Shown here: one piece after another, positions 45,447 to 57,129 of the stretch
How the letters are laid out: every line of letters begins with the position of its first letter
Position numbering within the stretch: the first letter of the stretch is position 1
NCBI GenBank assembly: GCA_025094145.1
Contig: JALLLS010000008.1
Span: forward strand, 1 to 64,000
DNA: 64,000 nt
Direction of reading: 5' to 3'
Source: Spinellus fusiger
Lineage: Eukaryota; Mucoromycota; Mucoromycetes; Mucorales; Phycomycetaceae
Program-made: the position numbers and the translations under genes
Notes under the pieces: generated by a model
The model's database searches: none
Told to the model about the DNA's origin: nothing
The model's input: only the letters and a program-made list of their open reading frames with translations

Positions 45447-46769
45447 AGTGGCAAGATAGTGGCAGTTAGAGAGTACAGTCACACCCAATTGGATATAATA
45501 CTTTTGAAGATAAATATCAGGACGAAATATTTAGGATATGTTCAACACTTTAACACACTTTAAATTTGATTTAGAAGCTTCACACTTAAGCATACCAAAG
45601 CTCAGCATCTTTAATGATTGATAATAATAATAATAATAATAATAATACAGTTAACATTTTGTATGGCCTCCTTTGGCATCAATGACTGCTTGATATCTAT
45701 CTGTCATACTTTGAATTTATTGTTGTGCAAGTTTAATACTAACTGTCTCATATTCTTCTGCAAGTAGAGCCTTCAAACATTCAATATTGGTAATAGATGC
45801 CCTTCTTTATTTAATTCTTTTTCTATAGCTCACCAGACGTGTTCAATTGGGTTCAATTCAGGGCTTTGTGAGGGCCAGTACTCAAAGTACCCTAATTTGA
45901 TATGTCTCTTTTCACCCTCTAGCATAGCACCCACTATGACAGCTAAGACTCTTTTATTGTATCAGAAACCCACTGTTCTTCTTTCTGATGCAATTCCATG
46001 AACCAAGGATGGAACTCACTAGCTAAAAATTGATGTATTCGTCTTGATCTACAGTGCCATCAACAAAGACTCATGGGCCAAATCCATTAGCCTAAAAACA
46101 GCTTCAAAGCATAACCCCTCCGCCACCAAGCTTTGTTGTTGGAACACTATGATTAGGATCATAACGTTCTCTAATTTCTCTGATGACATAGACACCTCCG
46201 TCGTTCCCTTTCATGGTGTATCTTGACTCATTAGACTAGATGACACCTTCACTAGTCGTTCGTCCAATTAAAATGTTCCTTAGACCAACAAAGCTGTTTC
46301 TCTTTGTGTTTCTTTAGTTAAGGCTGGCTTGTGGTCTACAGAAAAGGATCTGAACCCCAACTGATTGCAGTAGCTGATAATAGTGTTTCTACATACATCA
46401 ACCTCAAACTTCAATATTTCTAATTTCAGTTGATTCTATGAGACAAATGGACCCTTTCTAATGACTTTTTCCAGGTGTCTGAAGTCCTTCTCACTGGTTT
46501 TTTTTATGTTTTTCATGACTATTTAAACGTAATGGTGACCCATGTTCTTTGATGTTTCCAATACTATTTTGAACTGTGGACTTTTTCATCGCAAACGTAG
46601 TTGAGATGCCAGTCAATTTTAATCCAGTCTTCAATAGGCAATAAATGCCCCACAATCTTCTATCTTTTGCCTTTTCATATTCTCCACAAGTGTGAGTTCC
46701 TGACTCTCCATCTGATATGTTGTGTCGGTTTAACACTGTTTGGAAAGAAGAAGAGTTTCATGCAAAAAA
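45067..46769. repeat. Left arm of a 1703-bp inverted repeat
   Basis: Reverse complement of 55178-56880 with no difference found in the parts I compared, including an ATT microsatellite of equal length and three identical translated segments. It covers the 5' half of the Kre9-like gene and almost all of a Tc1 element. Similarity falls abruptly at both edges. Confidence 0.88.
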
Positions 46770-46826
46770 AAAAGTATTGTTTTTATTAATATTTAGGCAA
46801 GTATTAAATTCAATTGGGTGTGACTG
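45476..46826 (-). mobile_element. Tc1/mariner transposon copy 2 (CAGTCACACCC family), decayed
   Basis: Both inverted ends and both TA duplications are present (TA at 45474-45475 and 46827-46828). The transposase sequence is recognisable against copy 1 (for example the pieces translated from 46736-46491) but has many stops and frameshifts. It lies 29 bp before the start codon of the Kre9-like gene. Confidence 0.9.
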
Positions 46827-46828
46827 TA

Positions 46829-47729
46829 GTAGCAATAGCAATAGCACACTCCACGCGGCCACAGTACATAACGCTGCTATACTGTAAAAACAAACAAAAA
46901 AACAAAAAAAACATCCCTATTTATCACTGAGCCTTTAAATATAAATATATATAAAAGAAAATATATTCCTACATTAGAGATAAACAAAGAATAAAGTGCA
47001 TTAATCATAAATGAGACTTCATTTATTGTTTTTTTTCCACCACCTTTTAATAGATGCTTAGTCATTGAGCCAGAAATATAATAAATAGTACTATAAATAA
47101 ACACTGATCTTTGGTAAAGACAGTAAGATTATAGAAAACTTTTCTTTTATTGTTCACAATATACAGACATGAAAACAGATGTGCAAATCGTCTGAAAAAA
47201 AAAACCCAATATTAATTTGCTACTCTAAAAAGAGAGGAAACTACTTAATCCATGCTGTATTTCTATTTTCATAAATGGTGTAAAACATTGATAGATGTAT
47301 TGATTCTTAAGTATTTTCCAAACAGTTATGTAGATATTTTTATATAGAAGAAAGAGAAAAGGCCAAAATACAACAAATACAATAGTTTGCATCCACCAAG
47401 AATATTTTGGCGTATGGTATGTTATCCCTAGTTTTCTTAATAGTTCTTGAGAGGGTGGGTGAATAAGTACAATTTCAAAACAATAGCTTTATTTTTTTTC
47501 TTCTTTCGAGGAGATTGAATTACTATCGGACATTTTAATGTACAGTGTATCTAAAGCATTTTAAATACCGATCTATTATCCTATTAGCACACCGATATTT
47601 TCCTTTTTTTTTTGGGGGGGAAGCGGACACAACTGCTTCTTTGACATTGGATTCTCCCCGTATAAAGTAAATCAAAAATTATTCTGACAGAACCACAACC
47701 AGCTTTCTTTCTCTCTTCTGCTTTCTGAT
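46829..47729. other. AT-rich intergenic region and DPP5 promoter
   Basis: No gene. The last 70 bp before the DPP5 start contain a TATA box at 47661 followed by a pyrimidine-rich leader (CTTTCTTTCTCTCTTCTGC). Confidence 0.5.
47661..47666 (+). promoter_or_regulatory. TATA box of the DPP5 gene
   Basis: TATAAA at about 69 bp before the ATG, followed by a CT-rich leader. Confidence 0.4.
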
Positions 47730-50524
47730 ATGGTTGGCTATTTTAGGCCTATGTGGCTTTTATGGCTACTGTCAGTTGTATTAACTGCTAGTGCACAGTC
47801 ATTGACGCCTTTGGAGCTTATTACTCTTCCTCGTCCTGGGACTGTTTCTGCCTCTCCCAACGGCCACTTTGCAGTGTACACCGAGTCTACCTACCACCAG
47901 AAACAGGACAAGGTAAAAAGATGAATCCATAAAGAAAGAGTGGGGAAGAAGTAGGCAGGGATTTAGTGTTTTTTATTTTATTTTATTTTTGATTTATTTA
48001 TTTATTTATTTTCTCTTAGACAACGCGCCAATTGTACCTATTGGACCTGCAAACCAACTTGACTCGTGCCTTGACCCATGCTTCCTTTGAAGTATCCCAA
48101 ACAGATGTCTTCTTCCTGGATAACCACCACATTGCCTACTTGCAGCACAGTGCCAAACATCCTGTCAGCCAATTGCATGTCTCCCACATTGACACTGGTG
48201 TCTCGTACCGTCTCTCCAACTTCCCTATAGAGACTGCCAATTTCAAGTACAACCCTACCACAGGCCATCTTGTCTTCTCTGCCCAAGTGTACCCAGGCAG
48301 TTCAATGGAAAAGACAAAGGAGCGTGATCAGGAAATAGAGTCTGCCAAGAGAGACACAGGAGTTGCCTATGATCAGCTGATGATAAGGTAAACATATCCC
48401 TCCTCCCCTCTTTTTATTTATTTATTTACTTATCTATATATCTATTTACTTATCTATATATCTATATGTCTATATATCTATTTACTTATCTATATATCTA
48501 TTTACTTATCTATATATCTATATATCTATGTATCTATTTACTTATCTATGTATGTATGTATCTATTTATTTATCTATTTATTCTCCCTTGGTGGCTGGCT
48601 GTGGCGATTGTTTGTTCATCTGCTATGGTGTCTTCTTCTCTCATAGACATTGGGATTCCGATGTGACAGACAAGATCAACAACCTGTTTGTTGTCAAGGT
48701 GAAAAAGGATGACCAGTACTTCCTTAGTGACAAGATCACCAATCTGTTCAAAGGCACTGATCTGGTAAAGTTGACTACTGTAGAGTGTGTCCTATCCTTG
48801 TTATCTGTGCCCTTGACTGACGTGTAACTTTCTCTTATAGCAATGCCCTGGATTTCCTTCTGGAGATGCGTCTGACTATGATCTGTCTTTTGATGGCAAG
48901 TCAAACAAAACAAGAGTGTGTTTATATATCTTTCTCATTCGTTCTTTCTTTTTTTCTTTTTCTTTTCTAGGTGAGTGGGTGGCCTTTGTAGCCAAGATCA
49001 GAAGCAGCGACAACGCATGGCAAACCTCTCAGCACTTGTACATTGTCCCCACCTCTGGAGAAGAAGTCCCTATTGCCCTCAATGACGACATCCCTGCTGC
49101 CTCTTCTGCCCCTGTGTTCAGTCAAGATGGCACTCTCCTCTACCTGCAGATGTACACAGCCAAGGATGAGTCTGACCTTAACCGCATCATTCACTGGAGT
49201 CCCATCACTCAAAAGAAGACAGCCATTGCAAAGACATGGGATCGCAGTCCTTCTACAGTGAAATTGGACCACAACACCAACACTGTCTATGCTGTAGCCC
49301 AGGACCATGGCCACAAGAAGCTGTTCTCTATTGACATTGTCTCTGATACCATCACTGCACTGACCCATCATCACAGTGTAGCAGAGGTGATCCTCCTGTC
49401 TTCTTCTCGTGTGCTGCTCTCTATCAACGGATTCCAGTTCCCTAACTGGGCCCATCTCTACGACATCCACAGCCAGTCATTGCAGCGTCTGTCTGCCTCT
49501 GGGCCATTGACAGAGCACCTGGGTCGCATTGCCGTAGGAACAAGTGAGGAGTTTGAGTTTGAGGGGGCCATGCAAGAAAGAGTGCATGGATGGATTGCAA
49601 AGCCCGCTGATTTCGACGCCTCTCGCCACTACCCTGTCGCCTTTCTGATCCACGGAGGACCCCAGAGTGCATGGGACGATGGCTGGTCCACTCGATGGAA
49701 CCCACAGGTGTTTGCCAGTCAGCAGTACATTGTTGTGTCGATCAACTTCCATGGCTCCACAGGCTATGGTCATGCCTTTACTAATGCTATTCGTCGTCAA
49801 TGGGGATCTCATCCCTATGTGGATCTTATGAAGGGATTGGACTACGTGCTGGCCAAACACAGTTACATGGATGCAGATCGTGTGGTGGCTTTGGGTGCCT
49901 CGTATGGTGGCTACATGATTAACTGGCTGAATGGCCATACCCACCGCTTCAAGGCCATGGTCAACCACGATGGTCTGTTCTCCCCTATAGGCATGTACTA
50001 TAGTACAGAGGAGTTGTACTTTCCCGAGTTTGAGTTTGGTGGTGCTCCTTACCACCCTCTTTCTCGATTGGTCTATGAGCGATGGTCTCCTGCCAACTTT
50101 GTTCATAACTGGAAGACACCTACTTTAGTGGTTCAAGGTATGTACATACATCTATACGAGATACATCTATACGAGATACATCTATACGAGATACATCTAC
50201 AAGAAATAAAGTACTAATGCATCTTGGATCGTTGTAAGGTGGTCGTGATTATCGTATTCTTGAATCAGAGGGTATTTCTACTTTCACTGCTCTCCAACGT
50301 CAAGGCATTCCTTCTCGTTACTTGTACTTCCCTGATGAAGGACACTGGGTTATTAAACCAAGCAATTCCTTGAGATGGCACGCAGAAGGTAGGTGTGGGT
50401 GGGGCTTGTATGGGGCAGATAGGTGCTGATTTCTTCACTATGTTCTATAGTGATCCAATGGATCGACCGTTATGCCAAACAGGAGACTTCCCAGCATGTG
50501 CTGACAGTTCAAACCATGGCTTAA
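47730..50524 (+). CDS. Secreted dipeptidyl-peptidase V-type serine peptidase (family S9C)
   Basis: ATG at 47730. Residues 1-22 (MVGYFRPMWLLWLLSVVLTA) form a signal peptide. The beta-propeller part begins LTPLELITLPRPGTVSASPN and continues through exons at about 48020-48388, 48647-48765, 48840-48893, 48971-50138, 50239-50387 and 50451-50524. The peptidase domain has FLIHGGPQSAWDDGWSTRWN, the nucleophile elbow GASYGGYM, the Asp in GGRDYRIL and the His in DEGHWV, so the triad is complete. It resembles Aspergillus DPP V, which removes X-Ala dipeptides from peptides outside the cell. The stop is at 50522-50524. No membrane anchor is seen. An early intron (48391-48645) is filled with TATC-type repeats. 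Confidence 0.92.
48410..48585 (+). repeat. TATC/TATT microsatellite in a DPP5 intron
   Basis: Long run of TATTTACTTATCTATATATC variants between coding exons. It expands one intron to about 255 bp. Confidence 0.9.
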
Positions 50525-50971
50525 TAAATATAACTAATAATGAATAAAAGGGCCTGTGATTCTCCTGTGATTCCACTGTGATTCCACTGTAATTCTCCTG
50601 TGATTCCACTGTCATTTTATTGTGATTCTCCTATGATTCCACTACCACTTTATTCAATCTGTCATTCTATCTCTACTGTCATTCTTCCATGGAAACAGAC
50701 ACTCCTTTAGAATCACACAATAAAAGATCCTTTTCTTTACTATCTCAAACCATCATCTGCTTCCCTTTACAACCTTCAATTGAACTCCCGATCCAAACAT
50801 TTGTATTTCCTGGTGAGCTCTTTCCTCTTGCTCGAGTTGATTTTTTGGAAGCAAGGAGAAGCTCAGCGCTAACGATTTGTAAAGACTTTTTCTGAGTTTC
50901 AATCCAAGGGAACAAAAATTAGATTCCATCCATCCATCCATCCATCTTTCCTTCCAGCATAACTACTGAAC
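50525..50971. other. Intergenic region with a 3' minisatellite
   Basis: Starts with AATAAATATAACTAATAATGAATAAAAG, probable poly(A) signals of DPP5. Then 50555-50655 has eight or so degenerate copies of TGTGATTCTCC / TGTGATTCCAC. Next comes the CT-rich leader and CCAT repeats (50930-50948) before the Stm1-like gene. Confidence 0.6.
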
Positions 50972-52181
50972 ATGACTGCCGCTGCGTTCTCCAAGAACCT
51001 CTTCGATATCCTCGGTGATGAGGATGAGGTTCGTCCTCAGCCCGTTCCCCTCAAGGAGCAGAAGAAGACCGATGCCAAGCCCCAGGCAAAGAACGACAAG
51101 CGCGGTGCCCCTGCCAAGCCCAAGGAGGGTGGTAAGTGTGTGTGTGTGTGTATAGATATAGATATAGATATATGTGTGGATTCAGTGATTAAAAAAGAAA
51201 GAGAGGGGGTAGCAATAGAAAAGTATAAAAATACATAGAAAGAATAAGGGCCTATCGAAGAAAAGAAAAAAGAAAAAAGAAAAAAAACACTGCCATGAGA
51301 AAGCCTCTTTACAGTACACCATTGACATGAGCACTCATTATTCCTTCTTTCTTATTTCTTATTTCTTCAAGCAGAGGCTCGTCAGCAGCGTGGTCCCCGT
51401 GGTCCCCGTCGTGAGAATAGTCGTGAGAATGGTCGTCCCCAGCGTGGTCGCCAGTTCGACCGCCACTCCGGCACCGGCATTGTGTAAGTCTTCATGTCTC
51501 TTCAGCTGCGCCGGCATAGACTCATGTTAGTGTAAAGTGACACTGAAAAGAAAGAGAAGCAAGGTTGGGGTCACCCTGAGTCCGCTCAAGCCGAAGCGTA
51601 AGTCTATACATCCCATTCCCTTAGTGTTGGCCTCTCCACTCACCCTGCTTCTTGTCCATGCTTACCAGTGCTGCTGACGTTCTTGCTCCTGCTGACCCTG
51701 CTGCTGCCGAAAAGGAGGTAGCCACTCCTGAAGAGCCTGAAGAAGTCGTTAAGACATTGGATGAGTACTTGGCTGAAAAGGCTGCCAAGGCCCTTATTGT
51801 GGCTCTTCCCGAGTCCCGCAAGGCCAACGAAGGTTCCGATGACACCAAGTGGAAGAACTCTGTTGCCTTTGTCAAGACAGAGATGCCCGACTTTTTCACT
51901 CCCAAGGTACTCTTTTGTAGAAGAGTGTGTTTGTTAACTCTTCTGCATAGGAAGTCAAGTCTGCCAAGAAGACTGACAAAATCCGCAAGGAGAAGGTTGT
52001 GGTTGAGATTGAGCAGCGTTTCCAGGAGAAGGCTCGTCCTGCCTTCCGTGAAGAACGTCGCACTGGTGGTGGTGACCGTCGCGGTCGTGGCAATGCTCGT
52101 CGTGGCAACAGCACACGCCAATCCAATGGCCCTGCTGTCAACCTCCAGGATGCCTCCCTTTTCCCCTCTCTTGGTGCATAA
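50972..52181 (+). CDS. Stm1/SERBP1-type ribosome- and mRNA-binding protein
   Basis: Starts MTAAAFSKNLFDILGDEDE. Spliced exons give EARQQRGPRGPRRENSREN, then RHSGTGIV joined to DTEKKEKQGWGHPESAQAEA, the hyaluronan/mRNA-binding (HABP4/PAI-RBP1) signature RHSGTG..D.EKK.KQGWG. It continues ADVLAPADPAAAEKE, VKTLDEYLAEKAAKALI and an Arg/Gly-rich RGG tail (EERRTGGGDRRGRGNARRGN), ending DASLFPSLGA. Proteins of this family sit in the mRNA channel of idle 80S ribosomes and help preserve them in starvation. There are five exons; the acceptor GTAAAG before DTEKK gives the conserved reading. A (GT)n and AGATAT repeat fills the first intron. A compact, probably highly expressed gene. Confidence 0.88.
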
Positions 52182-52362
52182 GCTAATAAATAAAAATAAA
52201 CTGTCCATGCCAACACACCTTGTGTCTATAAATGAAAGAAGAACAGAGCAGAGCAGAGCAGAAAAAAAGAGTCCTATCGTCTCTATCGTCTAATGAATCT
52301 TACAGCCCGTCCTTTTGTTCCTTAGCAATCCCCCACTCATAACTCTTCATTTCATTGCTACA

Positions 52363-53578
52363 CTAGCCAATGTTCTGGTTTATTTTTTCCAATTGCCACT
52401 CCCTCTCTGAATTCCTTAGCTTCATCAGCGTAATGGCCTCATAATCTTCATCAGAAAGGGCTTGTGTCGACACTGTCTTGAGAGAAGCCGACAGATTACG
52501 AAAGAATGAGCTCTGTGCTCCTGCCGTAAACAGCGGCTTTCCTTGTCCAGATCCTGGTGTAGGACGAAGCCCATAAGCAAACTGTGCCTGTTTCGCTGCT
52601 TTCTGTCGCTCTCTCTCTGCATTTAATTTGCTGACAATGGCAGGCTCAGTGCCTGAAGCCCAATGAATCGACTCAAAGGGAGCCAGTGCAGGGTTTGTGT
52701 CCTTGCTTGTCACAATGGCATGCTAGTCATAGAGTAGAGATCTCTCTCGTCAGCACAGGCACTCTCCTTTCCTTCTTCTTATAACCTACCGCTCCTACAA
52801 TAGTCTTCAGAACAACCAGCGCACTCCCTTTCTTCTTTTCAGATAGAGCAATGGAGTCCACATGGCCAATGGGATCCAACAGAGCCATAAGATCCTCCTC
52901 TGTAAAGGTGTATTTCTTTCGCTTCCACTTGATCTTGAGAGCACAGTCAAGTTCAGAAGAAGAAGTATCTATTGGAATAGAGACAGAGAGTAAGTGTGTA
53001 TGTACATATGTAGATGCATGTGTGTCTGAGCAAGAAATGTTACCTGCTGCTGGGGACTCTTCTTCTTGTTTCCAGTACTCTTGACGACGCTTGGCACCCT
53101 CTTCTCGAAGACGAGCAAGCTCTGCCTTGTAAGCCGCTTCTGCTTCTGATAAATCCGTCTTTGTCTTCTTGGCAGCATTCTCCCGTCCTTCCAATTCTTC
53201 TCGTGCTTTGCGTCGTTTGGAATCCATTTCCATTTCCTTCTTCTTCTTTTCTAGGCGTGCACGGTAGAGGGCATCATAGGCTGCCTTGGCCTTGGTGTCC
53301 TTCAACACCTCATAGGCCTCTGTCAGCGCATGGAAGAGAGCGGCTACAGAAGAAAAAAAGAAATGCCTCCTTGAGTCCCTCATGGTATATATATATATAT
53401 ATAAAAGAAAGATATTCTCAACGCAACACATGTGCTTACCTGCATCTGGACTGGGGTTCTTATCGGGGTGAACCTTGAGTGCTTTGCTACGGTAGGCCTT
53501 GGTAATGGCCTTTTCGTTGCTTGAAATATCAATACCTAGCAATACATAGTAGTCCTCTTGTTCTGGCTTGGTGTTCAT
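52363..53578 (-). CDS. DNAJC17/Cwf23-type spliceosomal J-domain protein
   Basis: ATG at 53578 (MNTKPEQEDYYVLLGIDISS). The J domain has YYVLLGID, ITKAYRSKALKVHPDKNP with the HPD motif, and after an intron ALFHALTEAYEVLKDTKAKA and YDALYRARLEKKKKEME. A charged coiled coil (DLSEAEAAYKAELARLREE) follows, then an RRM-like part (LDCALKIKWKRKKYTFTEED, LMALLDPIGHVDSIALSEKK, GSALVVLKTI) and a C-terminal tail ending EWQLEKINQNIG. This J-coiled coil-RRM order is that of human DNAJC17 and fission yeast Cwf23, which act with Prp19-associated splicing factors. Four exons or so; the one at 53345-53440 separates PDAG from ALFHALTEAYE. Looks intact. Confidence 0.87.
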
Positions 53579-55120
53579 CTTGCTCACCAACACTGGGTTT
53601 GGAATGGACAAGCATGGACGATAGAGAAGCAGTCACTAAGAGAAGCAGTCACTTTGTCCGTATCTATTCATTTAAAAAATTTTCAGTAAAGGCAAGTCCA
53701 ACATCAAAAACTATAAATAGCAAACAAGAAAAATTCCAAAGTGGGTTATACCTACTCCTTGTTACTGTTTTCATCATTTATTTATATTTGAAAAAAATAT
53801 AATTCACATTGGAATAGCCAATTCCGGTAAAAAGCGTCTGCTATGTTCTCTGTTAGATAATGGTAAGTAACAGTTCCTACTGTGTATGAGTCTATCCATA
53901 TAAAAGTAGATGGATGGATGGATGGATGGATGGATGCTTGGGAACAAAAGATGCTTTCTTGTCAAACAAACTAGAGTTTCTGACAATTCGTGCTGTCAAT
54001 CTTTTCTTACTGATGTTCCTATTGCATAACCTCCTGTATTCATCCATAAATCTCATCTATCTCTGAAAAAATGAAATCATGTTTATTAACTGAATACCTA
54101 TTAGTATACACACGAGATGGTTCATCAAAAGATGACACGTTCTGCTTCAAGCTGATATAATTCTACGTAAGTTGTTCATGTCATGACATGTTGGGAAGAG
54201 TGCACAAAGACAGTGATGATAGAACTTTTGTTGGAATTACCGTCTGAAACATCTGTGGAAAAACAATTGGCTGTAAACCTGAGTCTTTGTGTATTCTCTC
54301 TTCTGTCATTATAAGACTCAATCAGCTCATAACTTGATAGATCTCGTGTAGGTACATCTTCAGAAAACACTCTACTATGGTGATCCACATTCAATTGGTA
54401 AGTTGGCTTCTATCCCAAGACAGAAAGACACCAGAAGGAAAGTTTCGCGAATAGGATGAGCTATTAGATGACGAGTCAGATGAGTCATTCGATGTTGACA
54501 CTTTTTATTATTACCATTCATGCAAAACTGAAACAAGAAACTTTCTTTATGGATGTCTTTCTTATCTTGCACACTTTTTGACAAGTGCTAATTCGTCTCT
54601 TAGGGTGTAGCGTAAGTTTGTTCTTCATGGTGTTCTTGAAGGGGTCCAGTGGATGATAGAAACAAACTCCAAAGACAAGCATATGTCTGAATCTTATGTA
54701 GAGAGTGTACACTTCTGATGGATCCCTCCATTGAACCTGGTCCATAGATTAAAAATAATAACAGCCATTTCAGTTCTAGTCAATCTATTATCCTATTCTC
54801 GTGTCTTTATGAATATCATCAAGGTAATATATTTTCCTACAAGTGTCAGGATCCAATAAAAGGATGATCATTATATCACGACGGTCTTCTGATATACAAG
54901 CATGTGGAAACCGAGTTCTACTCACTTAATCTGATATTATTGGATCCTGATACATTCATTTATATCATGCTTCTTATACTTACTCTTTTGTATAGGTAAA
55001 TTTACTCTTCATTGTGCCTAGCTAGTGTGATTTATTACAATAAAAATATTTAAAATAAGTTCAACATACATCTCTACAAACAATAAGACTGCTTGTCACA
55101 GTCACTGGTCTTTATATTTT
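53579..55120. other. Intergenic region with short unassigned ORFs
   Basis: A (TGGA)n microsatellite lies at 53907-53936. On the minus strand 54740-54180 holds three overlapping open segments (MDQVQWRDPSEVYTLYIRF; CMNGNNKKCQHRMTHLTRHL; VDHHSRVFSEDVPTRDLSSY) that could be exons of one gene or a decayed one. The second has C..N.KC...THLTRH spacing reminiscent of a BED-type zinc finger, but no family could be assigned. Confidence 0.35.
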
Positions 55121-56471
55121 ATGGCTACTGAATTATTAGTTGAGTTGAATACTTACTCAAACCATAGAAAAAAGACCTTTTTTGCATGAAACTCTTCTTC
55201 TTTCCAAACAGTGTTAAACCGACACAACATATCAGATGGAGAGTCAGGAACTCACACTTGTGGAGAATATGAAAAGGCAAAAGATAGAAGATTGTGGGGC
55301 ATTTATTGCCTATTGAAGACTGGATTAAAATTGACTGGCATCTCAACTACGTTTGCGATGAAAAAGTCCACAGTTCAAAATAGTATTGGAAACATCAAAG
55401 AACATGGGTCACCATTACGTTTAAATAGTCATGAAAAACATAAAAAAAACCAGTGAGAAGGACTTCAGACACCTGGAAAAAGTCATTAGAAAGGGTCCAT
55501 TTGTCTCATAGAATCAACTGAAATTAGAAATATTGAAGTTTGAGGTTGATGTATGTAGAAACACTATTATCAGCTACTGCAATCAGTTGGGGTTCAGATC
55601 CTTTTCTGTAGACCACAAGCCAGCCTTAACTAAAGAAACACAAAGAGAAACAGCTTTGTTGGTCTAAGGAACATTTTAATTGGACGAACGACTAGTGAAG
55701 GTGTCATCTAGTCTAATGAGTCAAGATACACCATGAAAGGGAACGACGGAGGTGTCTATGTCATCAGAGAAATTAGAGAACGTTATGATCCTAATCATAG
55801 TGTTCCAACAACAAAGCTTGGTGGCGGAGGGGTTATGCTTTGAAGCTGTTTTTAGGCTAATGGATTTGGCCCATGAGTCTTTGTTGATGGCACTGTAGAT
55901 CAAGACGAATACATCAATTTTTAGCTAGTGAGTTCCATCCTTGGTTCATGGAATTGCATCAGAAAGAAGAACAGTGGGTTTCTGATACAATAAAAGAGTC
56001 TTAGCTGTCATAGTGGGTGCTATGCTAGAGGGTGAAAAGAGACATATCAAATTAGGGTACTTTGAGTACTGGCCCTCACAAAGCCCTGAATTGAACCCAA
56101 TTGAACACGTCTGGTGAGCTATAGAAAAAGAATTAAATAAAGAAGGGCATCTATTACCAATATTGAATGTTTGAAGGCTCTACTTGCAGAAGAATATGAG
56201 ACAGTTAGTATTAAACTTGCACAACAATAAATTCAAAGTATGACAGATAGATATCAAGCAGTCATTGATGCCAAAGGAGGCCATACAAAATGTTAACTGT
56301 ATTATTATTATTATTATTATTATTATCAATCATTAAAGATGCTGAGCTTTGGTATGCTTAAGTGTGAAGCTTCTAAATCAAATTTAAAGTGTGTTAAAGT
56401 GTTGAACATATCCTAAATATTTCGTCCTGATATTTATCTTCAAAAGTATTATATCCAATTGGGTGTGACTG
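55121..56471 (+). mobile_element. Tc1/mariner transposon copy 3 (CAGTCACACCC family), decayed
   Basis: The right end GGGTGTGACTG with TA (56472-56473) is intact. From 55178 on it is the reverse complement of copy 2. To the left of 55178 the sequence is still similar to the copy 2 end (GAGTTGAATACTT versus GAATTTAATACTT) but diverged, and the outer repeat cannot be recognised, so the left boundary is approximate. The transposase is broken by the same lesions as copy 2. Confidence 0.8.
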
Positions 56472-56880
56472 TACTCTCTAACTGCCACTATCTTGCCACT
56501 ATGTTGAAATCCGTTCTGATTCCTGTCCTTGCCTTGGCTTCTCTTGTCTCTGCCCATGATCCTTTTGAATTTTCTTTTGGCGATCATGATAATATTATCA
56601 CACTGTAAGGCATTTATTATCAATAGTATTCACTTGGATGTCTCTTTTACTAGCTTCTACTAATAAACAATTCAGTACAGAGCCCGAAAGAGGAGTTGCA
56701 TGGTATCATGGACAGAATTACACTATTAAATGGTATGCTCTCAACAAGCACTTGGTTTGTAGTGAACTAACATGTGTATGGTTGTTTAGGACAATAAATG
56801 ACCCTAAAAAATAGCTAAATATACCACGCAAGTATTGAAGACTTCATAGTCAGCGTTTATTCATCTTTCTGTATTTAGTG
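55178..56880. repeat. Right arm of the 1703-bp inverted repeat
   Basis: Partner of 45067-46769, 8.4 kb away in inverted orientation. The arms enclose DPP5, the Stm1-like gene and the DNAJC17-like gene. Confidence 0.88.
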
Positions 56881-57129
56881 CTTCACTGAGGTATTCTATA
56901 TTTGACCCGAGAGATTTTGCAGATGGTAAGTTGAAGAGTGTGTAATAGACACAAATGATATTATAATTTCTTAGGTTTAGTTGCCAAGGACTTTCCTCTC
57001 AGTAAAGGTTCCGTGGAAATCACTGCTCATCAAATGCCACTTTGCCGTGCTTACATTGAACTAGCCTCTACTGTTGATCAAATCATTCTAGTAATAGCAT
57101 CTGTCCATATTCCCAATGTCTCCTCATAG
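56501..57129 (+). pseudogene. Kre9/KNH-like small secreted protein, paralogue B, with in-frame stop
   Basis: Same ATG, signal peptide and YTIKW exon as paralogue A, because these lie in the shared arm, and the same in-frame TAG (56812-56814) after TINDPKK. After 56880 it differs: NASLRYSIFDPRDFADG, then GLVAKDFPLSKGSVEITAHQ ... CRAYIELASTVDQIIL and a stop at 57127-57129 after NVSS. That part is alignable with A (RDVPLNKGFIEVTAPY ... YEIRLEV) but clearly diverged. A further open piece at 57235-57355 (RPGLFYPFQYTLEPKDD) could be a last exon. If the TAG is real, no full-length product is made; if an alternative splice from 56735 to 56879 is used, the stop is skipped at the cost of TGG becoming TGT. 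Confidence 0.55.

Noticed and set aside
49477..50106. 209-codon minus-strand ORF over DPP5
   Set aside because: Antisense to the catalytic domain exon with GASYGGYM; no domain of its own.
51621..52208. 195-codon minus-strand ORF over the Stm1-like gene
   Set aside because: Shadow of the exon coding ADVLAPADP... and the RGG tail on the plus strand.
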